Shown here in pieces: positions 1 through 7,950 of a stretch of DNA of 64,000 bases. Source of the DNA: Bacillus sp. AZ43 (GTDB lineage Bacteria; Actinomycetota; Actinomycetes; Mycobacteriales; Geodermatophilaceae). The position numbers were made by a program, and so were the translations under genes. Position 1 is the stretch's first letter. Each line of letters begins with the position of its first letter. The stretch spans positions 18,799 to 82,798 of the forward strand of contig SPQJ01000015.1 in the NCBI GenBank assembly GCA_004570425.1, read 5' to 3'. Below the pieces are notes generated by a model. It worked only from the letters and a program-made list of their open reading frames with translations, had not been told where the DNA came from and did no database searches.

Positions 1-435
1 CGAGGCGTACCGCCGGCCCACGGGCATCCGGCCCACCGCCGCCGCCAGCGGCTCACCCTTTCCCAGCACCTCGGCGCGAGTGCCGGCCAGGAGGCTGCGG
101 CACAGCACCTGCAGCCCGGCGATGGAGGAGACCGGGAGGGCCAGCAGCCAGCTCCCCCGTCCGCCGATGCGGTCGTGCGTGGCGGCCGCCGACGCCTCGA
201 CCGCGGACGCGGCGAGCAGCACGGCCCGGCCGCTCCCGGTCGACCCGGAGGTGACGACCACGAGGTCGGCGCCGGGCTCCAGGGGCTCGTCGGGGCGCAG
301 CGCCGCGAGGGCGGCGTCGACCACCGCCGGCGGCCCCTCGGGGACGACGGCCAGCGGAGCGGTTCCCGCGAGCGCGGCGCGCACGTGGTCGGGGGTGAGG
401 TCGGCCGCGGGCACGGGGGTGAGGTGCCTGGCCAC
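1..435 (-). CDS. menE: o-Succinylbenzoate-CoA ligase MenE (5' part, runs off the window)
   Basis: Cytosolic acyl-CoA synthetase of menaquinone synthesis: it activates o-succinylbenzoate to its CoA ester. Only the first 145 residues are in the window and the gene continues past base 1. The AMP-binding P-loop VVVTSGSTGSGRAVLL lies near residues 53-68, followed by LLALPVSSIAGLQVL, the MenE-type segment that normally reads LPxxHIAG. The GTG at 435 is chosen because a TAGGCT -10 hexamer sits 8 bases upstream on this strand, which would make the mRNA leaderless. The TTG at 444 overlaps that hexamer. It is divergent from menC with only 40 bases between start codons. The family call rests on the P-loop, the context and M. 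tuberculosis synteny; a C-terminal check is impossible here. Confidence 0.88.
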   Translation of the reverse strand, partial: MARHLTPVPAADLTPDHVRAALAGTAPLAVVPEGPPAVVDAALAALRPDEPLEPGADLVVVTSGSTGSGRAVLLAASAVEASAAATHDRIGGRGSWLLALPVSSIAGLQVLCRSLLAGTRAEVLGKGEPLAAAVGRMPVGRRYAS

Positions 436-443
436 GAGGGGCA

Positions 444-469
444 AGCCTACGGCGGCCTTCTTCTAGGCT
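444..469. promoter_or_regulatory. Divergent leaderless promoters of menE and menC
   Basis: TAGGCT occurs on the minus strand at 449-444 and on the plus strand at 464-469. They lie 8 and 6 bases before the GTG starts of menE and menC. This spacing is that of leaderless actinobacterial promoters. No convincing -35 boxes are seen. Two back-to-back promoters within 26 bases suggest shared control. Confidence 0.5.
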
Positions 470-475
470 GGCGTC

Positions 476-1399
476 GTGATCACCGCCGTGTACCGGGTGC
501 CGATGCGCACCCGGTTCCGCGGCATCGACGTCCGCGACGGCGTGCTCGTGCGGGGCCCGTCCGGCTGGGGGGAGTTCTCCCCGTTCTGGGACTACGACGT
601 CGCCGAGAGCCGCCGCTGGTGGTCCGCGGCGGTCGAGGCGGCCACCGGGGACTGGCCCGCGCCGGTGCGCGACTCCGTGCCGGTGAACGTCACCGTGCCC
701 GCGATCGACGCCGAGCGGGCGCACGCGATCGTGACGTCGTCCGGGTGCCGCACGGCCAAGGTGAAGGTCGCCGAGCGGGGGCAGAACGCCGCCGACGACC
801 TCGCCCGCGTGGAGGCGGTGCGCGACGCCCTCGGCCCGGCCGGCGCGATCCGGGTGGACGCCAACGCGGCGTGGGACGTCGACACCGCCGCCGCCCGCAT
901 CGCCGAGCTGGACCGGGTGGGCCTGGAGTACGTCGAGCAGCCGTGCGCGACCCTCGAGGAGCTGGCGGCGCTGCGCCGGCGGATCGACGTGCGGATCGCC
1001 GCGGACGAGGTGGTCCGCCGGTCGGCCGACCCGCTGCGGGTCGACCTGCGCGAGGCCTGCGACGTCGTCGTCCTCAAGGTGCAGCCGCTGGGCGGTGTGC
1101 GGGCCGCGCTGGAGGTCGCGGAGGCGCACGGGCTGCCGTGCGTCGTGTCGTCGGCGCTGGAGTCCTCGGTCGGGATCGCCGCCGGGGTGGCCCTGGCCGC
1201 CGCGCTGCCCGAGCTCCCGTTCGCCTGCGGGCTGGCCACCGTGGCGCTGCTCGACGGCGACGTCACGTCGTCCCCGCTGCTGCCGGTCGACGGCGCGCTG
1301 CCGGTGCGACGCCCGGAGCCCGACCGGCGCGACGCCGTCGCGGCCGACCCGGACACCGACGCCCGCTGGCGGGCCCGCCTCGACGCGGTGCGCGCGTGA
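476..1399 (+). CDS. menC: o-Succinylbenzoate synthase MenC
   Basis: Enolase-superfamily enzyme that dehydrates SHCHC to o-succinylbenzoate in menaquinone synthesis. The 307 residues match the actinobacterial family length. Visible active-site features are the KVKV lysine pair (residues 95 and 97), metal ligands in VDANAAW (D128), VEQP (E154) and ADE (D177/E178), the second catalytic lysine in LKVQPLGG (K201), and SSALESSVG near 224-232. The GTG start lies 6 bases after a TAGGCT -10 hexamer. The stop codon overlaps the menD start by four bases (GTGA), so the two genes are translationally coupled. Confidence 0.96.
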   Translation: MITAVYRVPMRTRFRGIDVRDGVLVRGPSGWGEFSPFWDYDVAESRRWWSAAVEAATGDWPAPVRDSVPVNVTVPAIDAERAHAIVTSSGCRTAKVKVAERGQNAADDLARVEAVRDALGPAGAIRVDANAAWDVDTAAARIAELDRVGLEYVEQPCATLEELAALRRRIDVRIAADEVVRRSADPLRVDLREACDVVVLKVQPLGGVRAALEVAEAHGLPCVVSSALESSVGIAAGVALAAALPELPFACGLATVALLDGDVTSSPLLPVDGALPVRRPEPDRRDAVAADPDTDARWRARLDAVRA

Positions 1400-3045
1400 A
1401 CCCGTCCACCGCGTTCGCCCGGGTGCTGGTCGACGAGCTGGTCCGCGGCGGCGTGACCGACGCCGTGCTGGCGCCCGGCTCGCGCTCCGCGCCCGTGGCG
1501 CTCGCCCTCGCCGCGGCGGAGCGGGACGGCCGGATCCGGCTGCACGTGCGCATCGACGAGCGGACGGCGGCCTTCCTGGCCCTCGGCCTGGCGAAGGCGT
1601 CGGGCCGTCCGGTGCCGGTCCTGACGACGTCGGGCACCGCCGCCGCCCACCTGCACGCCGCGGTGCTGGAGGCCGACGCGAGCGGCGTGCCGCTGCTGGC
1701 GCTCACCGCGGACCGCCCGCCGGAGCTGCGGGCCACCGGCGCCAACCAGACGATCGAGCAGGCGGGTCTCTACGGCGGCGCGGTGCGCTGGGCGGCCGAC
1801 GTCGGCGTGCCGGAGGCATCGCGCGAGGAGGCGCAGAACCGGTACTGGCGCTCGCTGGTCGCCAAGGCGCTGCTCACCGCCCGGGGCGTGCTGTCGGGCG
1901 ACCCGGGGCCGGTCCACCTGAACCTGGCCCTGCGCGAACCGCTGCTGCCCGACGACGACGATCCCGCGCTGACCGGCCCGTGGGCCGGCCGGCCGGACGG
2001 TGCCCCGTGGACGCGGGCGGAGGCCGCCGTCGACGGTCCGCGGGCCGAGCGCCCCGGCGGTCGCGTGCTCGTCGTCGCCGGGGACGGGCCGGCTCCGCGG
2101 CTCGGCGACCTGCCGGTCGTCGCCGAGCCCACGAGCGGGACCTGGGGCGCCGGTTCGCTCCGCGGTGGCGCGCTGCTGCTCGGCGTCCCCGGCTGGCTGG
2201 ACGCACACCTGCCCGACCGCGTGCTCGTCGTCGGCCGCCCGACGCTCTCCCGGCCGGTCACCCGGCTGCTGGCCGACGCGCGGGTCGTCGTCGAGACGGT
2301 GGCCGCCGCGCCCCGGTGGGCCGACGCCACCCGTTCCACGTCGGTCATCGGACGCGGCGTCGGCGCCGCCGCTCCGGCCGACGGGCCGTGGTCCCGGGCC
2401 TGGCAGGACGCGTCCGACCGGGTCGGTGCCGCCGTGGACGCCGCGCTCGACGGCTCGCCGGTGCTCACCGCCGCGCGGTTGGCGCGCGACGTCGTCGCGG
2501 CACTGCCGGCGGGTGCGCTGCTGGTGCTCGGGTCGTCGACCCCGGTCCGCGACGTCGACCGGCTGGCCGTGCCCCGCGCGGACCTCACCGTGCTCGCCAA
2601 CCGCGGCGTGGCCGGCATCGACGGAACGATCTCGACGGCGGTCGGCGCGGCCGCGGTGCACGGCGGTCCGGCGTTCGCCCTGATGGGTGACCTCACCTTC
2701 CTGCACGACCTCACCGGGCTCCTCCTCGGCGAGGGGGAGCCCTCGCCCGACCTCACCGTCGTCGTCCCCGACAACGACGGCGGCGGGATCTTCGCCCAGC
2801 TCGAGCCGGGGGAGGACCGGCACGCCCGCGACTACCGGCGGGTGTTCGGGACGCCGCACGGCCGCGACCTGGTCGCCGTCGCGGAGTCCCTCGGCTGGGC
2901 GGCGACGCGGATCTCGGCGGCCTCCGAGCTGCCGGGTGCGCTGGCCCTCGGCGGCCCGCGGGTCGTCCTCGTCCCGACCGACCAGCGCGCGGAGGCGGAC
3001 CTGGCCCGGCAGCTGCGCAAGGCGGCCGGACACGCGCTCGGCTGA
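1396..3045 (+). CDS. menD: SEPHCHC synthase MenD (thiamine-dependent)
   Basis: Joins isochorismate and 2-oxoglutarate, releasing CO2, to make SEPHCHC, the first committed step of menaquinone synthesis. The protein has 549 residues, normal for MenD. The N-terminal LAPGSRSAPVAL and the glutamate of RIDERTAAF (about residue 55) form the Pyr-domain part of the thiamine diphosphate site. MGDLTFLHD (about 430) through NDGGGIF (about 459) is the GDG-like cofactor and Mg binding segment. The GTG start overlaps the menC stop (GTGA). Its co-substrate isochorismate comes from the menF product at 3902-5152. Confidence 0.96.
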   Translation: MNPSTAFARVLVDELVRGGVTDAVLAPGSRSAPVALALAAAERDGRIRLHVRIDERTAAFLALGLAKASGRPVPVLTTSGTAAAHLHAAVLEADASGVPLLALTADRPPELRATGANQTIEQAGLYGGAVRWAADVGVPEASREEAQNRYWRSLVAKALLTARGVLSGDPGPVHLNLALREPLLPDDDDPALTGPWAGRPDGAPWTRAEAAVDGPRAERPGGRVLVVAGDGPAPRLGDLPVVAEPTSGTWGAGSLRGGALLLGVPGWLDAHLPDRVLVVGRPTLSRPVTRLLADARVVVETVAAAPRWADATRSTSVIGRGVGAAAPADGPWSRAWQDASDRVGAAVDAALDGSPVLTAARLARDVVAALPAGALLVLGSSTPVRDVDRLAVPRADLTVLANRGVAGIDGTISTAVGAAAVHGGPAFALMGDLTFLHDLTGLLLGEGEPSPDLTVVVPDNDGGGIFAQLEPGEDRHARDYRRVFGTPHGRDLVAVAESLGWAATRISAASELPGALALGGPRVVLVPTDQRAEADLARQLRKAAGHALG

Positions 3046-3053
3046 GCAGCCGT

Positions 3054-3075
3054 CTTGCGGTTCTCTTGCGGTTCT
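3054..3075. repeat. Tandem 11-bp repeat upstream of a secreted protein gene
   Basis: CTTGCGGTTCT occurs twice, head to tail and without a gap, and a third partial copy (CTGCGGTTC) follows about 15 bases later. The repeat lies 80 bases before the start codon at 3156, where an activator could bind. Function is unknown. Confidence 0.5.
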
Positions 3076-3155
3076 CCGGGGCCCGGCCTGCGGTTCGGCC
3101 CGCAGAGTCGTCCGTGACGCGGGACCGGCCCGCACGGATCGAGGAGACATCCGAG

Positions 3156-3404
3156 ATGAGCAGCATCCTCCGCAGCATCCGCCTGGTGGGCGTCACCGCC
3201 GCGGTGGCCGCCGGCATCGCCGGCTTCGCGACCGTCGAGGCCTCCGCTCCGGCCGAGGTCGTCGTCGTCGAGGCCGCCAAGGGCGGCGTGCCGGCGCAGC
3301 AGGCGTGCGACAACGCCTCCGACACCGCGCGTGGCAAGGCCTTCGCGCACTGCCGCGTGATCGGCGACGAGGGACCCATCGGGGGCGCGCCGATCTTCTC
3401 CTGA
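3156..3404 (+). CDS. Small secreted protein, unknown function
   Basis: An 82-residue product that I do not recognise. The ATG is preceded by GAGGAG nine bases upstream, so it is preferred over longer in-frame starts. Residues 1-31 form a Sec signal peptide: a basic MSSILRSIRL start, a hydrophobic stretch and an ASA cleavage site. The mature part is about 50 residues with two cysteines (in QACDNA and AHCRVI) that could form one disulfide after export. It stands alone between menD and another secreted protein gene, separated from the latter by 46 bases, and may share its transcript. Confidence 0.7.
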   Translation: MSSILRSIRLVGVTAAVAAGIAGFATVEASAPAEVVVVEAAKGGVPAQQACDNASDTARGKAFAHCRVIGDEGPIGGAPIFS

Positions 3405-3450
3405 GGCAGTCCGCGCCATCGTCCGACGCCCGACCGAGAGGAGGCCCGCC

Positions 3451-3894
3451 GTGCACGACGCCGTTCCCGTTCGCCGCGCTCGTATCCAGGGGCTCCTGGT
3501 CGTGGTCCTGCTGGCCGCCGGGCTGGTCGGGGCCTCGGCCATGCCGTCGTGGGCGTCCTTCGTCGACCAGGCCACGGTGACGACGACCGTCGCCACCCCG
3601 GTCGTCCCCGCCCCGGGCGACCTCGTCGCCCGGGCGTCCTGCAAGGGCCGGACCGTGACGGTGTCGCTCGACTGGACCGACAGCGCCGCTCCCCGCGTCT
3701 CGGGCTACCTCGTGCGCCTGTACCTCAACAACGCGTGGCAGGACCAGGCGACGGTCGCCCCCGGCGCGGGGAAGTGGGGCGGCAGCGCCGACTCGTCGTA
3801 CGTCACGAACTACACGATGACGTTCACCGTCACCACGCTCACCGAGTACGGCTGGACGGCGGAGTCACCGCGGACGGCGCGCATCGTCTGCTGA
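3451..3894 (+). CDS. Secreted beta-sandwich protein, unknown function
   Basis: A 147-residue exported protein. The GTG start follows a GAGAGGAGG ribosome-binding site. Residues 1-36 form a signal peptide with an AMPSWA cleavage region. The mature part resembles one fibronectin-type fold: CKGRTVTVSLDWTD, SGYLVRLYLNN, YTMTFTVTTL and a terminal RIVC. One cysteine near the start and one at the very C-terminus could close the domain with a disulfide. The FVDQATVTTTVATP segment just after the signal peptide resembles SipW-processed surface proteins, but no SipW-type peptidase is seen nearby. Function is not assigned. Confidence 0.75.
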   Translation: MHDAVPVRRARIQGLLVVVLLAAGLVGASAMPSWASFVDQATVTTTVATPVVPAPGDLVARASCKGRTVTVSLDWTDSAAPRVSGYLVRLYLNNAWQDQATVAPGAGKWGGSADSSYVTNYTMTFTVTTLTEYGWTAESPRTARIVC

Positions 3895-3901
3895 GCGGCG
3901 G

Positions 3902-5152
3902 TCAGCCCTCCAGGGCCGCCTGGAACGCCGCGAACTTCGACTGCGTCTCGGCGAGCTCGGAGGCCGGGTCCGACCCCGCGACGATGCCGCAGCCGGCGAA
4001 CAGGCGGGCGCCGTCGTCCCCCAGGAGCTCCGCGCAGCGGAGCGCGAGACCGAACTCGCCGTCGCCGCGGGCGTCCAGCCAGCCGACCGGGCCGGCGTAG
4101 CGTCCCCGGTCCATGCCCTCCAGCTCCCCGATGAGGGTGCCGGCCTCCGCCCGGGGGGTGCCGCACACGGCGGCCGTGGGGTGCACCGCGCCGACGAGCT
4201 CGAGGAGCCCGGCGCCGGGTCGCTGGGTGGCGGTGACGTCGGTGGCCAGGTGGCGGACGTTGGCCAGGGTGAGCAGCTCCGGCTCGGTGGGCGCGTCCAG
4301 CGTCGCACAGAACGGCTCGAGCGCCCGGACGACGGACTCGACCGCGAGCGCGTGCTCGGCGCGGTCCTTCGCCGACGCGATGAGCGCGGCCGCCAGGCGG
4401 TCGTCGTCGGCACCGGCGCCGCGAGGTGCCGTGCCGGCGAGCACGCGGGAGGACAGCTGCCGGCCCTCGCGGCGCAGCAGCAGCTCCGGGGTGGCGCCCA
4501 GGAGCCCGTCGACGGCGAAGGTCCAGCAGTCGGGGAAGCGGGCGGCCAGCTTCCGCAGCAGGCGGCGCGGGTCCAGCGGGACGTCGGAGGACACCAGCAG
4601 GTCCCGCGCCAGGACGACCTTCTGCAGGTCGCCGTCGCCGATCCGTGCCACCGCCGCGGCCACGGCGGCGCACCACGACGCGGGGTCGAGGGCGCCGTCG
4701 GCGTAGCGCAGCCGCGGAGCCGGGCCGTCGTCCACGCGCTTCCGGAGGAGCACCTCGCGCGGGTCGACGTCGCCGACCGTGGTGAGCCACGAGACGCCGC
4801 CCCGGCGGCCGAGGACCACCTCGGGGACGACGAAGACCGACGTCCCCACCGCCGGGTCGAAGGCGATGCTGGCGAACAGCACGGGACCGGAGCCGGCGAC
4901 GCCGAGGGCGTCGTCGGTGTCGAGGCCGGTGGTCCAGGCGGCCCACCAGTCGGCCGCCTCCTGCAGGGCCCGGGGGCCGGTGACCTCCAGCCGCGCGGCC
5001 TCGCCCCAGCCGACCAGGCCCTCGCCGCGGCGCACCCAGGACAGCGCGCCCTCGGCCGGCAGGCGGTCCAGCAGCTCGGCCGCGGCCTCCGTGCGGACCG
5101 TCGTCACGGTGCGCGCGGCCGCCTCGGGGGAGCCCAGCGCAGCCGCAGTCAC
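3902..5152 (-). CDS. menF: Isochorismate synthase (MenF/EntC family)
   Basis: Mg-dependent chorismate-utilising enzyme converting chorismate to isochorismate. In this neighbourhood it feeds MenD, though a siderophore role cannot be excluded from sequence alone. The 416-residue protein shows the family landmarks in order: [59 protein letters not shown] and [16 protein letters not shown]. The GTG start lies 6 bases downstream of TACGCT on this strand, so it is probably leaderless. It is divergent from menG with 35 bases between them and converges with the secreted protein gene ending at 3894. Confidence 0.92.
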   Translation of the reverse strand: MTAAALGSPEAAARTVTTVRTEAAAELLDRLPAEGALSWVRRGEGLVGWGEAARLEVTGPRALQEAADWWAAWTTGLDTDDALGVAGSGPVLFASIAFDPAVGTSVFVVPEVVLGRRGGVSWLTTVGDVDPREVLLRKRVDDGPAPRLRYADGALDPASWCAAVAAAVARIGDGDLQKVVLARDLLVSSDVPLDPRRLLRKLAARFPDCWTFAVDGLLGATPELLLRREGRQLSSRVLAGTAPRGAGADDDRLAAALIASAKDRAEHALAVESVVRALEPFCATLDAPTEPELLTLANVRHLATDVTATQRPGAGLLELVGAVHPTAAVCGTPRAEAGTLIGELEGMDRGRYAGPVGWLDARGDGEFGLALRCAELLGDDGARLFAGCGIVAGSDPASELAETQSKFAAFQAALEG

Positions 5153-5158
5153 CTGCCC

Positions 5159-5180
5159 AGCGTAGGAGGCCTTGTAGCGT
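5159..5180. promoter_or_regulatory. Divergent leaderless promoters of menF and menG
   Basis: TACGCT on the minus strand (5164-5159) lies 6 bases before the menF GTG. TAGCGT on the plus strand (5175-5180) lies 7 bases before the menG GTG. Both fit the TANNNT -10 consensus at leaderless spacing. This mirrors the menE/menC arrangement. Confidence 0.5.
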
Positions 5181-5187
5181 CGATGTC

Positions 5188-5907
5188 GTGGGAGACCGGG
5201 GAGAGAACGCGCACAGGACCGGTCTCAGGGCCGGGCTGGACAAGCAGCCGGCCGACGTCGCGGCCATGTTCGACCGCGTCGCGCGCCGCTACGACGTCAC
5301 CAACACCGTGCTCTCCGCCGGGCTGGACGCCTCCTGGCGCCGGGCCACCCGGGAGGCGCTGGGGGCGCGCCCGGGGCAGACCGTGCTCGACGTCGCGGCC
5401 GGGACCGCGGTGTCGACCGTCGAGCTCGCCGCCGGAGGGGTGACCGCGATCGCCTGCGACTTCTCCCAGGGCATGCTCCGGGCCGGGGCGTCGCGGCCGG
5501 TGCCCAAGGTCGCCGGGGACGCGATGGCGCTGCCGCTGGCCGACGAGAGCGTCGACGGCGTGGTGATCTCCTTCGGCCTGCGCAACGTGGCCGACCCCGA
5601 CGCGGCGCTGCGCGAGTTCCGCCGGGTGACCCGGCCGGGCGGGACCCTCGTGGTCTGCGAGTTCTCCTCGCCGACCTGGTCGCCGTTCCGCACGGTCTAC
5701 ACCGAGTACCTCATGAAGGCCCTGCCGCGGATCGCGCGGGCGGTCTCCAGCAACCCGGAGGCCTACGTCTACCTGGCGGAGTCGATCCGCGCGTGGCCCG
5801 ACCAGGCCGAGCTGGCGGGGCGCGTCCAGGCCGCCGGCTGGGGTGACGTCGCCTGGCAGAACCTGACCGGCGGCATCGTCGCCCTGCACCGCGCCCACCG
5901 CGCCTGA
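5188..5907 (+). CDS. menG: Demethylmenaquinone methyltransferase MenG/UbiE
   Basis: SAM-dependent methylation of demethylmenaquinone, the last ring modification of menaquinone synthesis. The 239-residue protein closely follows the mycobacterial enzyme: [20 protein letters not shown], the SAM-binding [16 protein letters not shown] (about residues 68-83), the [17 protein letters not shown] segment, [13 protein letters not shown] and [10 protein letters not shown] at the C-terminus. The GTG start is chosen because the TAGCGT -10 hexamer ends 7 bases before it. In other actinobacteria a geranylgeranyl-reductase-like gene follows directly. Here it lies 7.4 kb away, beyond the accessory island. Confidence 0.95.
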   Translation: MGDRGENAHRTGLRAGLDKQPADVAAMFDRVARRYDVTNTVLSAGLDASWRRATREALGARPGQTVLDVAAGTAVSTVELAAGGVTAIACDFSQGMLRAGASRPVPKVAGDAMALPLADESVDGVVISFGLRNVADPDAALREFRRVTRPGGTLVVCEFSSPTWSPFRTVYTEYLMKALPRIARAVSSNPEAYVYLAESIRAWPDQAELAGRVQAAGWGDVAWQNLTGGIVALHRAHRA

Positions 5908-6117
5908 CCTGCGGAAACCGTCGAACCCCGTACGACTGCGGCGGTCGCACCGGCTGCGACAACCTGACCAGTCGGGAATACACCCCCCCTTCCTCCTGTA
6001 GCGTCACTCGTCGATTGCGGTCCGCAACGTCCGCAGTCGCGGGGGGAGGCCGCGCGCTTGCGCAGGACTTTCGGTCAGTGCGTGTGAACGTGAGTCAAGC
6101 TGTAGGCGGAGGCCACT

Positions 6118-6996
6118 GTGTCCCTGTTCGAAATTCTCAGCTGGATAGCCGGTGTGGCCTCCATCGTGGGTCTGCTGTATGCCGTCCTCGCCTGGAACAG
6201 GGACCGGGCTCGGGAAAAGCGCCTGGTCTTCGACACACGTGGCGGTCCGCCGCTTGCCCGGAGTCGCTCCCTTGGTGACTATGAACTAAAGATCCTTTTT
6301 AAACACGGCGACGTGGCTGAGGAGGTGAACTCAGCCTTCGTGACTTATGGCCTACTGGCCAACCTGGGCCGTGAACCCATCCGCCGAAACGATATCGCCC
6401 CAGCGAATCCTCTGATGCTTCGAGTGCAGGGCGCTCGCGTGCTCTCGATGGAAATCGACCGGAGCACGCGAGACGTCTGCCAAATTGCGTTAGGCGATGC
6501 CGCGACGCAAGATGAGTCAGTCGGTTATCCATTGACGTTCGATTTCCTTGATGGAGGCGACGGTGCCCTCATCACTATTCTGACCGATGGGCGACCTAAA
6601 TCAGTAGATCTGCAGGGCGACATCATCGGCATGCCGGCCGGAGTGCGAAAGGCACCCAGGCCCAGTAAGGACAAGCCGTGGAAACGGGTTGTCAAGACCC
6701 TTGCATACTGGACGATCTTCCTCGGCCCTCAAGCGCTGATCGGCTACTGGTTCCATCAGCTAACCGAGCGGCCTATTTTCTTGTTGTGGTTGATTGCGCC
6801 GCTCGCGGCTTTGGTGCTATCCGTCATGCTTGCGATCGCGCTTGATACCGCCACCGCGCCATCGGGCGAGCGTTTTAAGTTCCCGAAGTCGTTGATTCCT
6901 CCGCACGCGAGACACCTGATAGTCCACTCCGACGGTCATCGAGAAAGCTTAATGATGGACCTGCTTGAGGAGAAAGACTCAGTCGAGGAGGATTAA
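6118..6996 (+). CDS. Three-TM accessory membrane protein, unknown function
   Basis: A 292-residue protein that I cannot name. One TM helix (residues 5-26, ILSWIAGVASIVGLLYAVLAW) is followed by a soluble region of about 150 residues, then two close TM helices (about 190-212 and 217-240) and a charged tail ending EEKDSVEED. The soluble part contains VTYGLLANLGREPIRRNDIAPANP, which resembles a beta-sandwich recurrent in uncharacterised bacterial membrane proteins; this is recollection, not a search. Codon use differs from the flanks. Two TTA leucine codons occur (6490-6492 and 6949-6951) and AT-ending codons are common, consistent with recent transfer. It faces the HEPN unit across a 140-base gap. 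Confidence 0.7.
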   Translation: MSLFEILSWIAGVASIVGLLYAVLAWNRDRAREKRLVFDTRGGPPLARSRSLGDYELKILFKHGDVAEEVNSAFVTYGLLANLGREPIRRNDIAPANPLMLRVQGARVLSMEIDRSTRDVCQIALGDAATQDESVGYPLTFDFLDGGDGALITILTDGRPKSVDLQGDIIGMPAGVRKAPRPSKDKPWKRVVKTLAYWTIFLGPQALIGYWFHQLTERPIFLLWLIAPLAALVLSVMLAIALDTATAPSGERFKFPKSLIPPHARHLIVHSDGHRESLMMDLLEEKDSVEED

Positions 6997-7136
6997 TCGA
7001 GGGCGACTTAAGATCTGCAGGGCTGGGCGCTGGAGTAGGTGCAAGATTGCGGCGGGTAAGAACGGTCTCGCACCCTTGCAATCCATGGGGCCCTCCTGCT
7101 TTCCCTGACTTCGGCGGGTTTTCGGCGGCGACTTCG

Positions 7137-7943
7137 CTACGGCGTCCGCGCTCCTAGTTCGTCCAGTCGGTGAAAGCCGTAGGCAACGAAGTCGTACGCG
7201 CAGAAATAGGCGTTGGCCACGTCTAAGAGTGATGGGCCGGTCACGAAAGTCCCCATGCCGTCGCCCAGCGGCGTCCGGTCGTGCTGCCGGGTGAGGATCG
7301 ACCAACCCAACGCGTGGGCGTCGCCGCTGCCTGCCTGCCAGAGCGCCGCCGTCTGCGCGGCCCGCACTTCATCACCGGTCCAAATCTCAGCATTCGCCTG
7401 AGTGATCGCGTCGGTCGTCTTCAGGCGACCGCGCGGCTTGCGGCTCTCGCGCAGCATGGCAACCTGCGCCGCTCGACCCTCGACGTGACGGATCTGATCC
7501 TCGTGCCGCTCCCGATCGACGGCATAGTTCCGCATGCCTTTCGCCCACCGGAGGTGATTCGCGTACCAGTCAGCGGCCACCGTGAGGCTTCGCCCCGTGC
7601 GGACGTCGACGTGATCAGAGGTCAGTACCCATGAGGCGATCGCACCCCCGACGAGGGCTCCTCGCAGGAGGCTGAACGTAGCGATCGGGAAGAGGCCCGG
7701 CCGCGCGTCGGGATCGGGCGCATCGTTCGCCAGCCACCACGCGCGGAAGCCCTTCAGGTGATCCTGGGCTGCCACGAGGCCCTGCCACGCGATATCGGCG
7801 GTGGAGAGCCAAGGAAAAACGGCGTCATCCTCCGCGAGGGAACTTCCGGGCTCCGGTTCGAACGCCTCACGAACGCGGTCGCCCCAGAGGGTCAGCTGTG
7901 CGAACGAGTGACGGATCTGCGCTTCTAGGTTGGTCGCGGCCAC
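7137..7943 (-). CDS. All-alpha accessory protein partnered with a HEPN protein
   Basis: A 268-residue protein of unknown function with a GTG start. The segment SLLRGALVGGAIASWVL followed by several arginine-rich helices resembles the LLRaalE...A.wLL pattern of poorly described accessory helical proteins. That resemblance is from memory and is weak. It begins 7 bases after the stop of the HEPN gene, so the two are cotranscribed with the HEPN protein first. It is rich in tryptophan (WW, W20, W130, W202). The tight coupling suggests an antitoxin, a partner subunit or a regulator of the HEPN protein. Confidence 0.7.
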   Translation of the reverse strand: MAATNLEAQIRHSFAQLTLWGDRVREAFEPEPGSSLAEDDAVFPWLSTADIAWQGLVAAQDHLKGFRAWWLANDAPDPDARPGLFPIATFSLLRGALVGGAIASWVLTSDHVDVRTGRSLTVAADWYANHLRWAKGMRNYAVDRERHEDQIRHVEGRAAQVAMLRESRKPRGRLKTTDAITQANAEIWTGDEVRAAQTAALWQAGSGDAHALGWSILTRQHDRTPLGDGMGTFVTGPSLLDVANAYFCAYDFVAYGFHRLDELGARTP

Positions 7944-7950
7944 GGGCGGT

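Noticed and set aside
53..3150. Long minus- and plus-strand frames across menC and menD
   Set aside because: Shadow frames of genuine men genes with no conserved motifs and implausible amino-acid composition.
5911..5990. Left attachment site of the element at an AACCTG match near 5970
   Set aside because: The six-base match to the right junction is within chance, and no HNH 5' coding sequence adjoins it.
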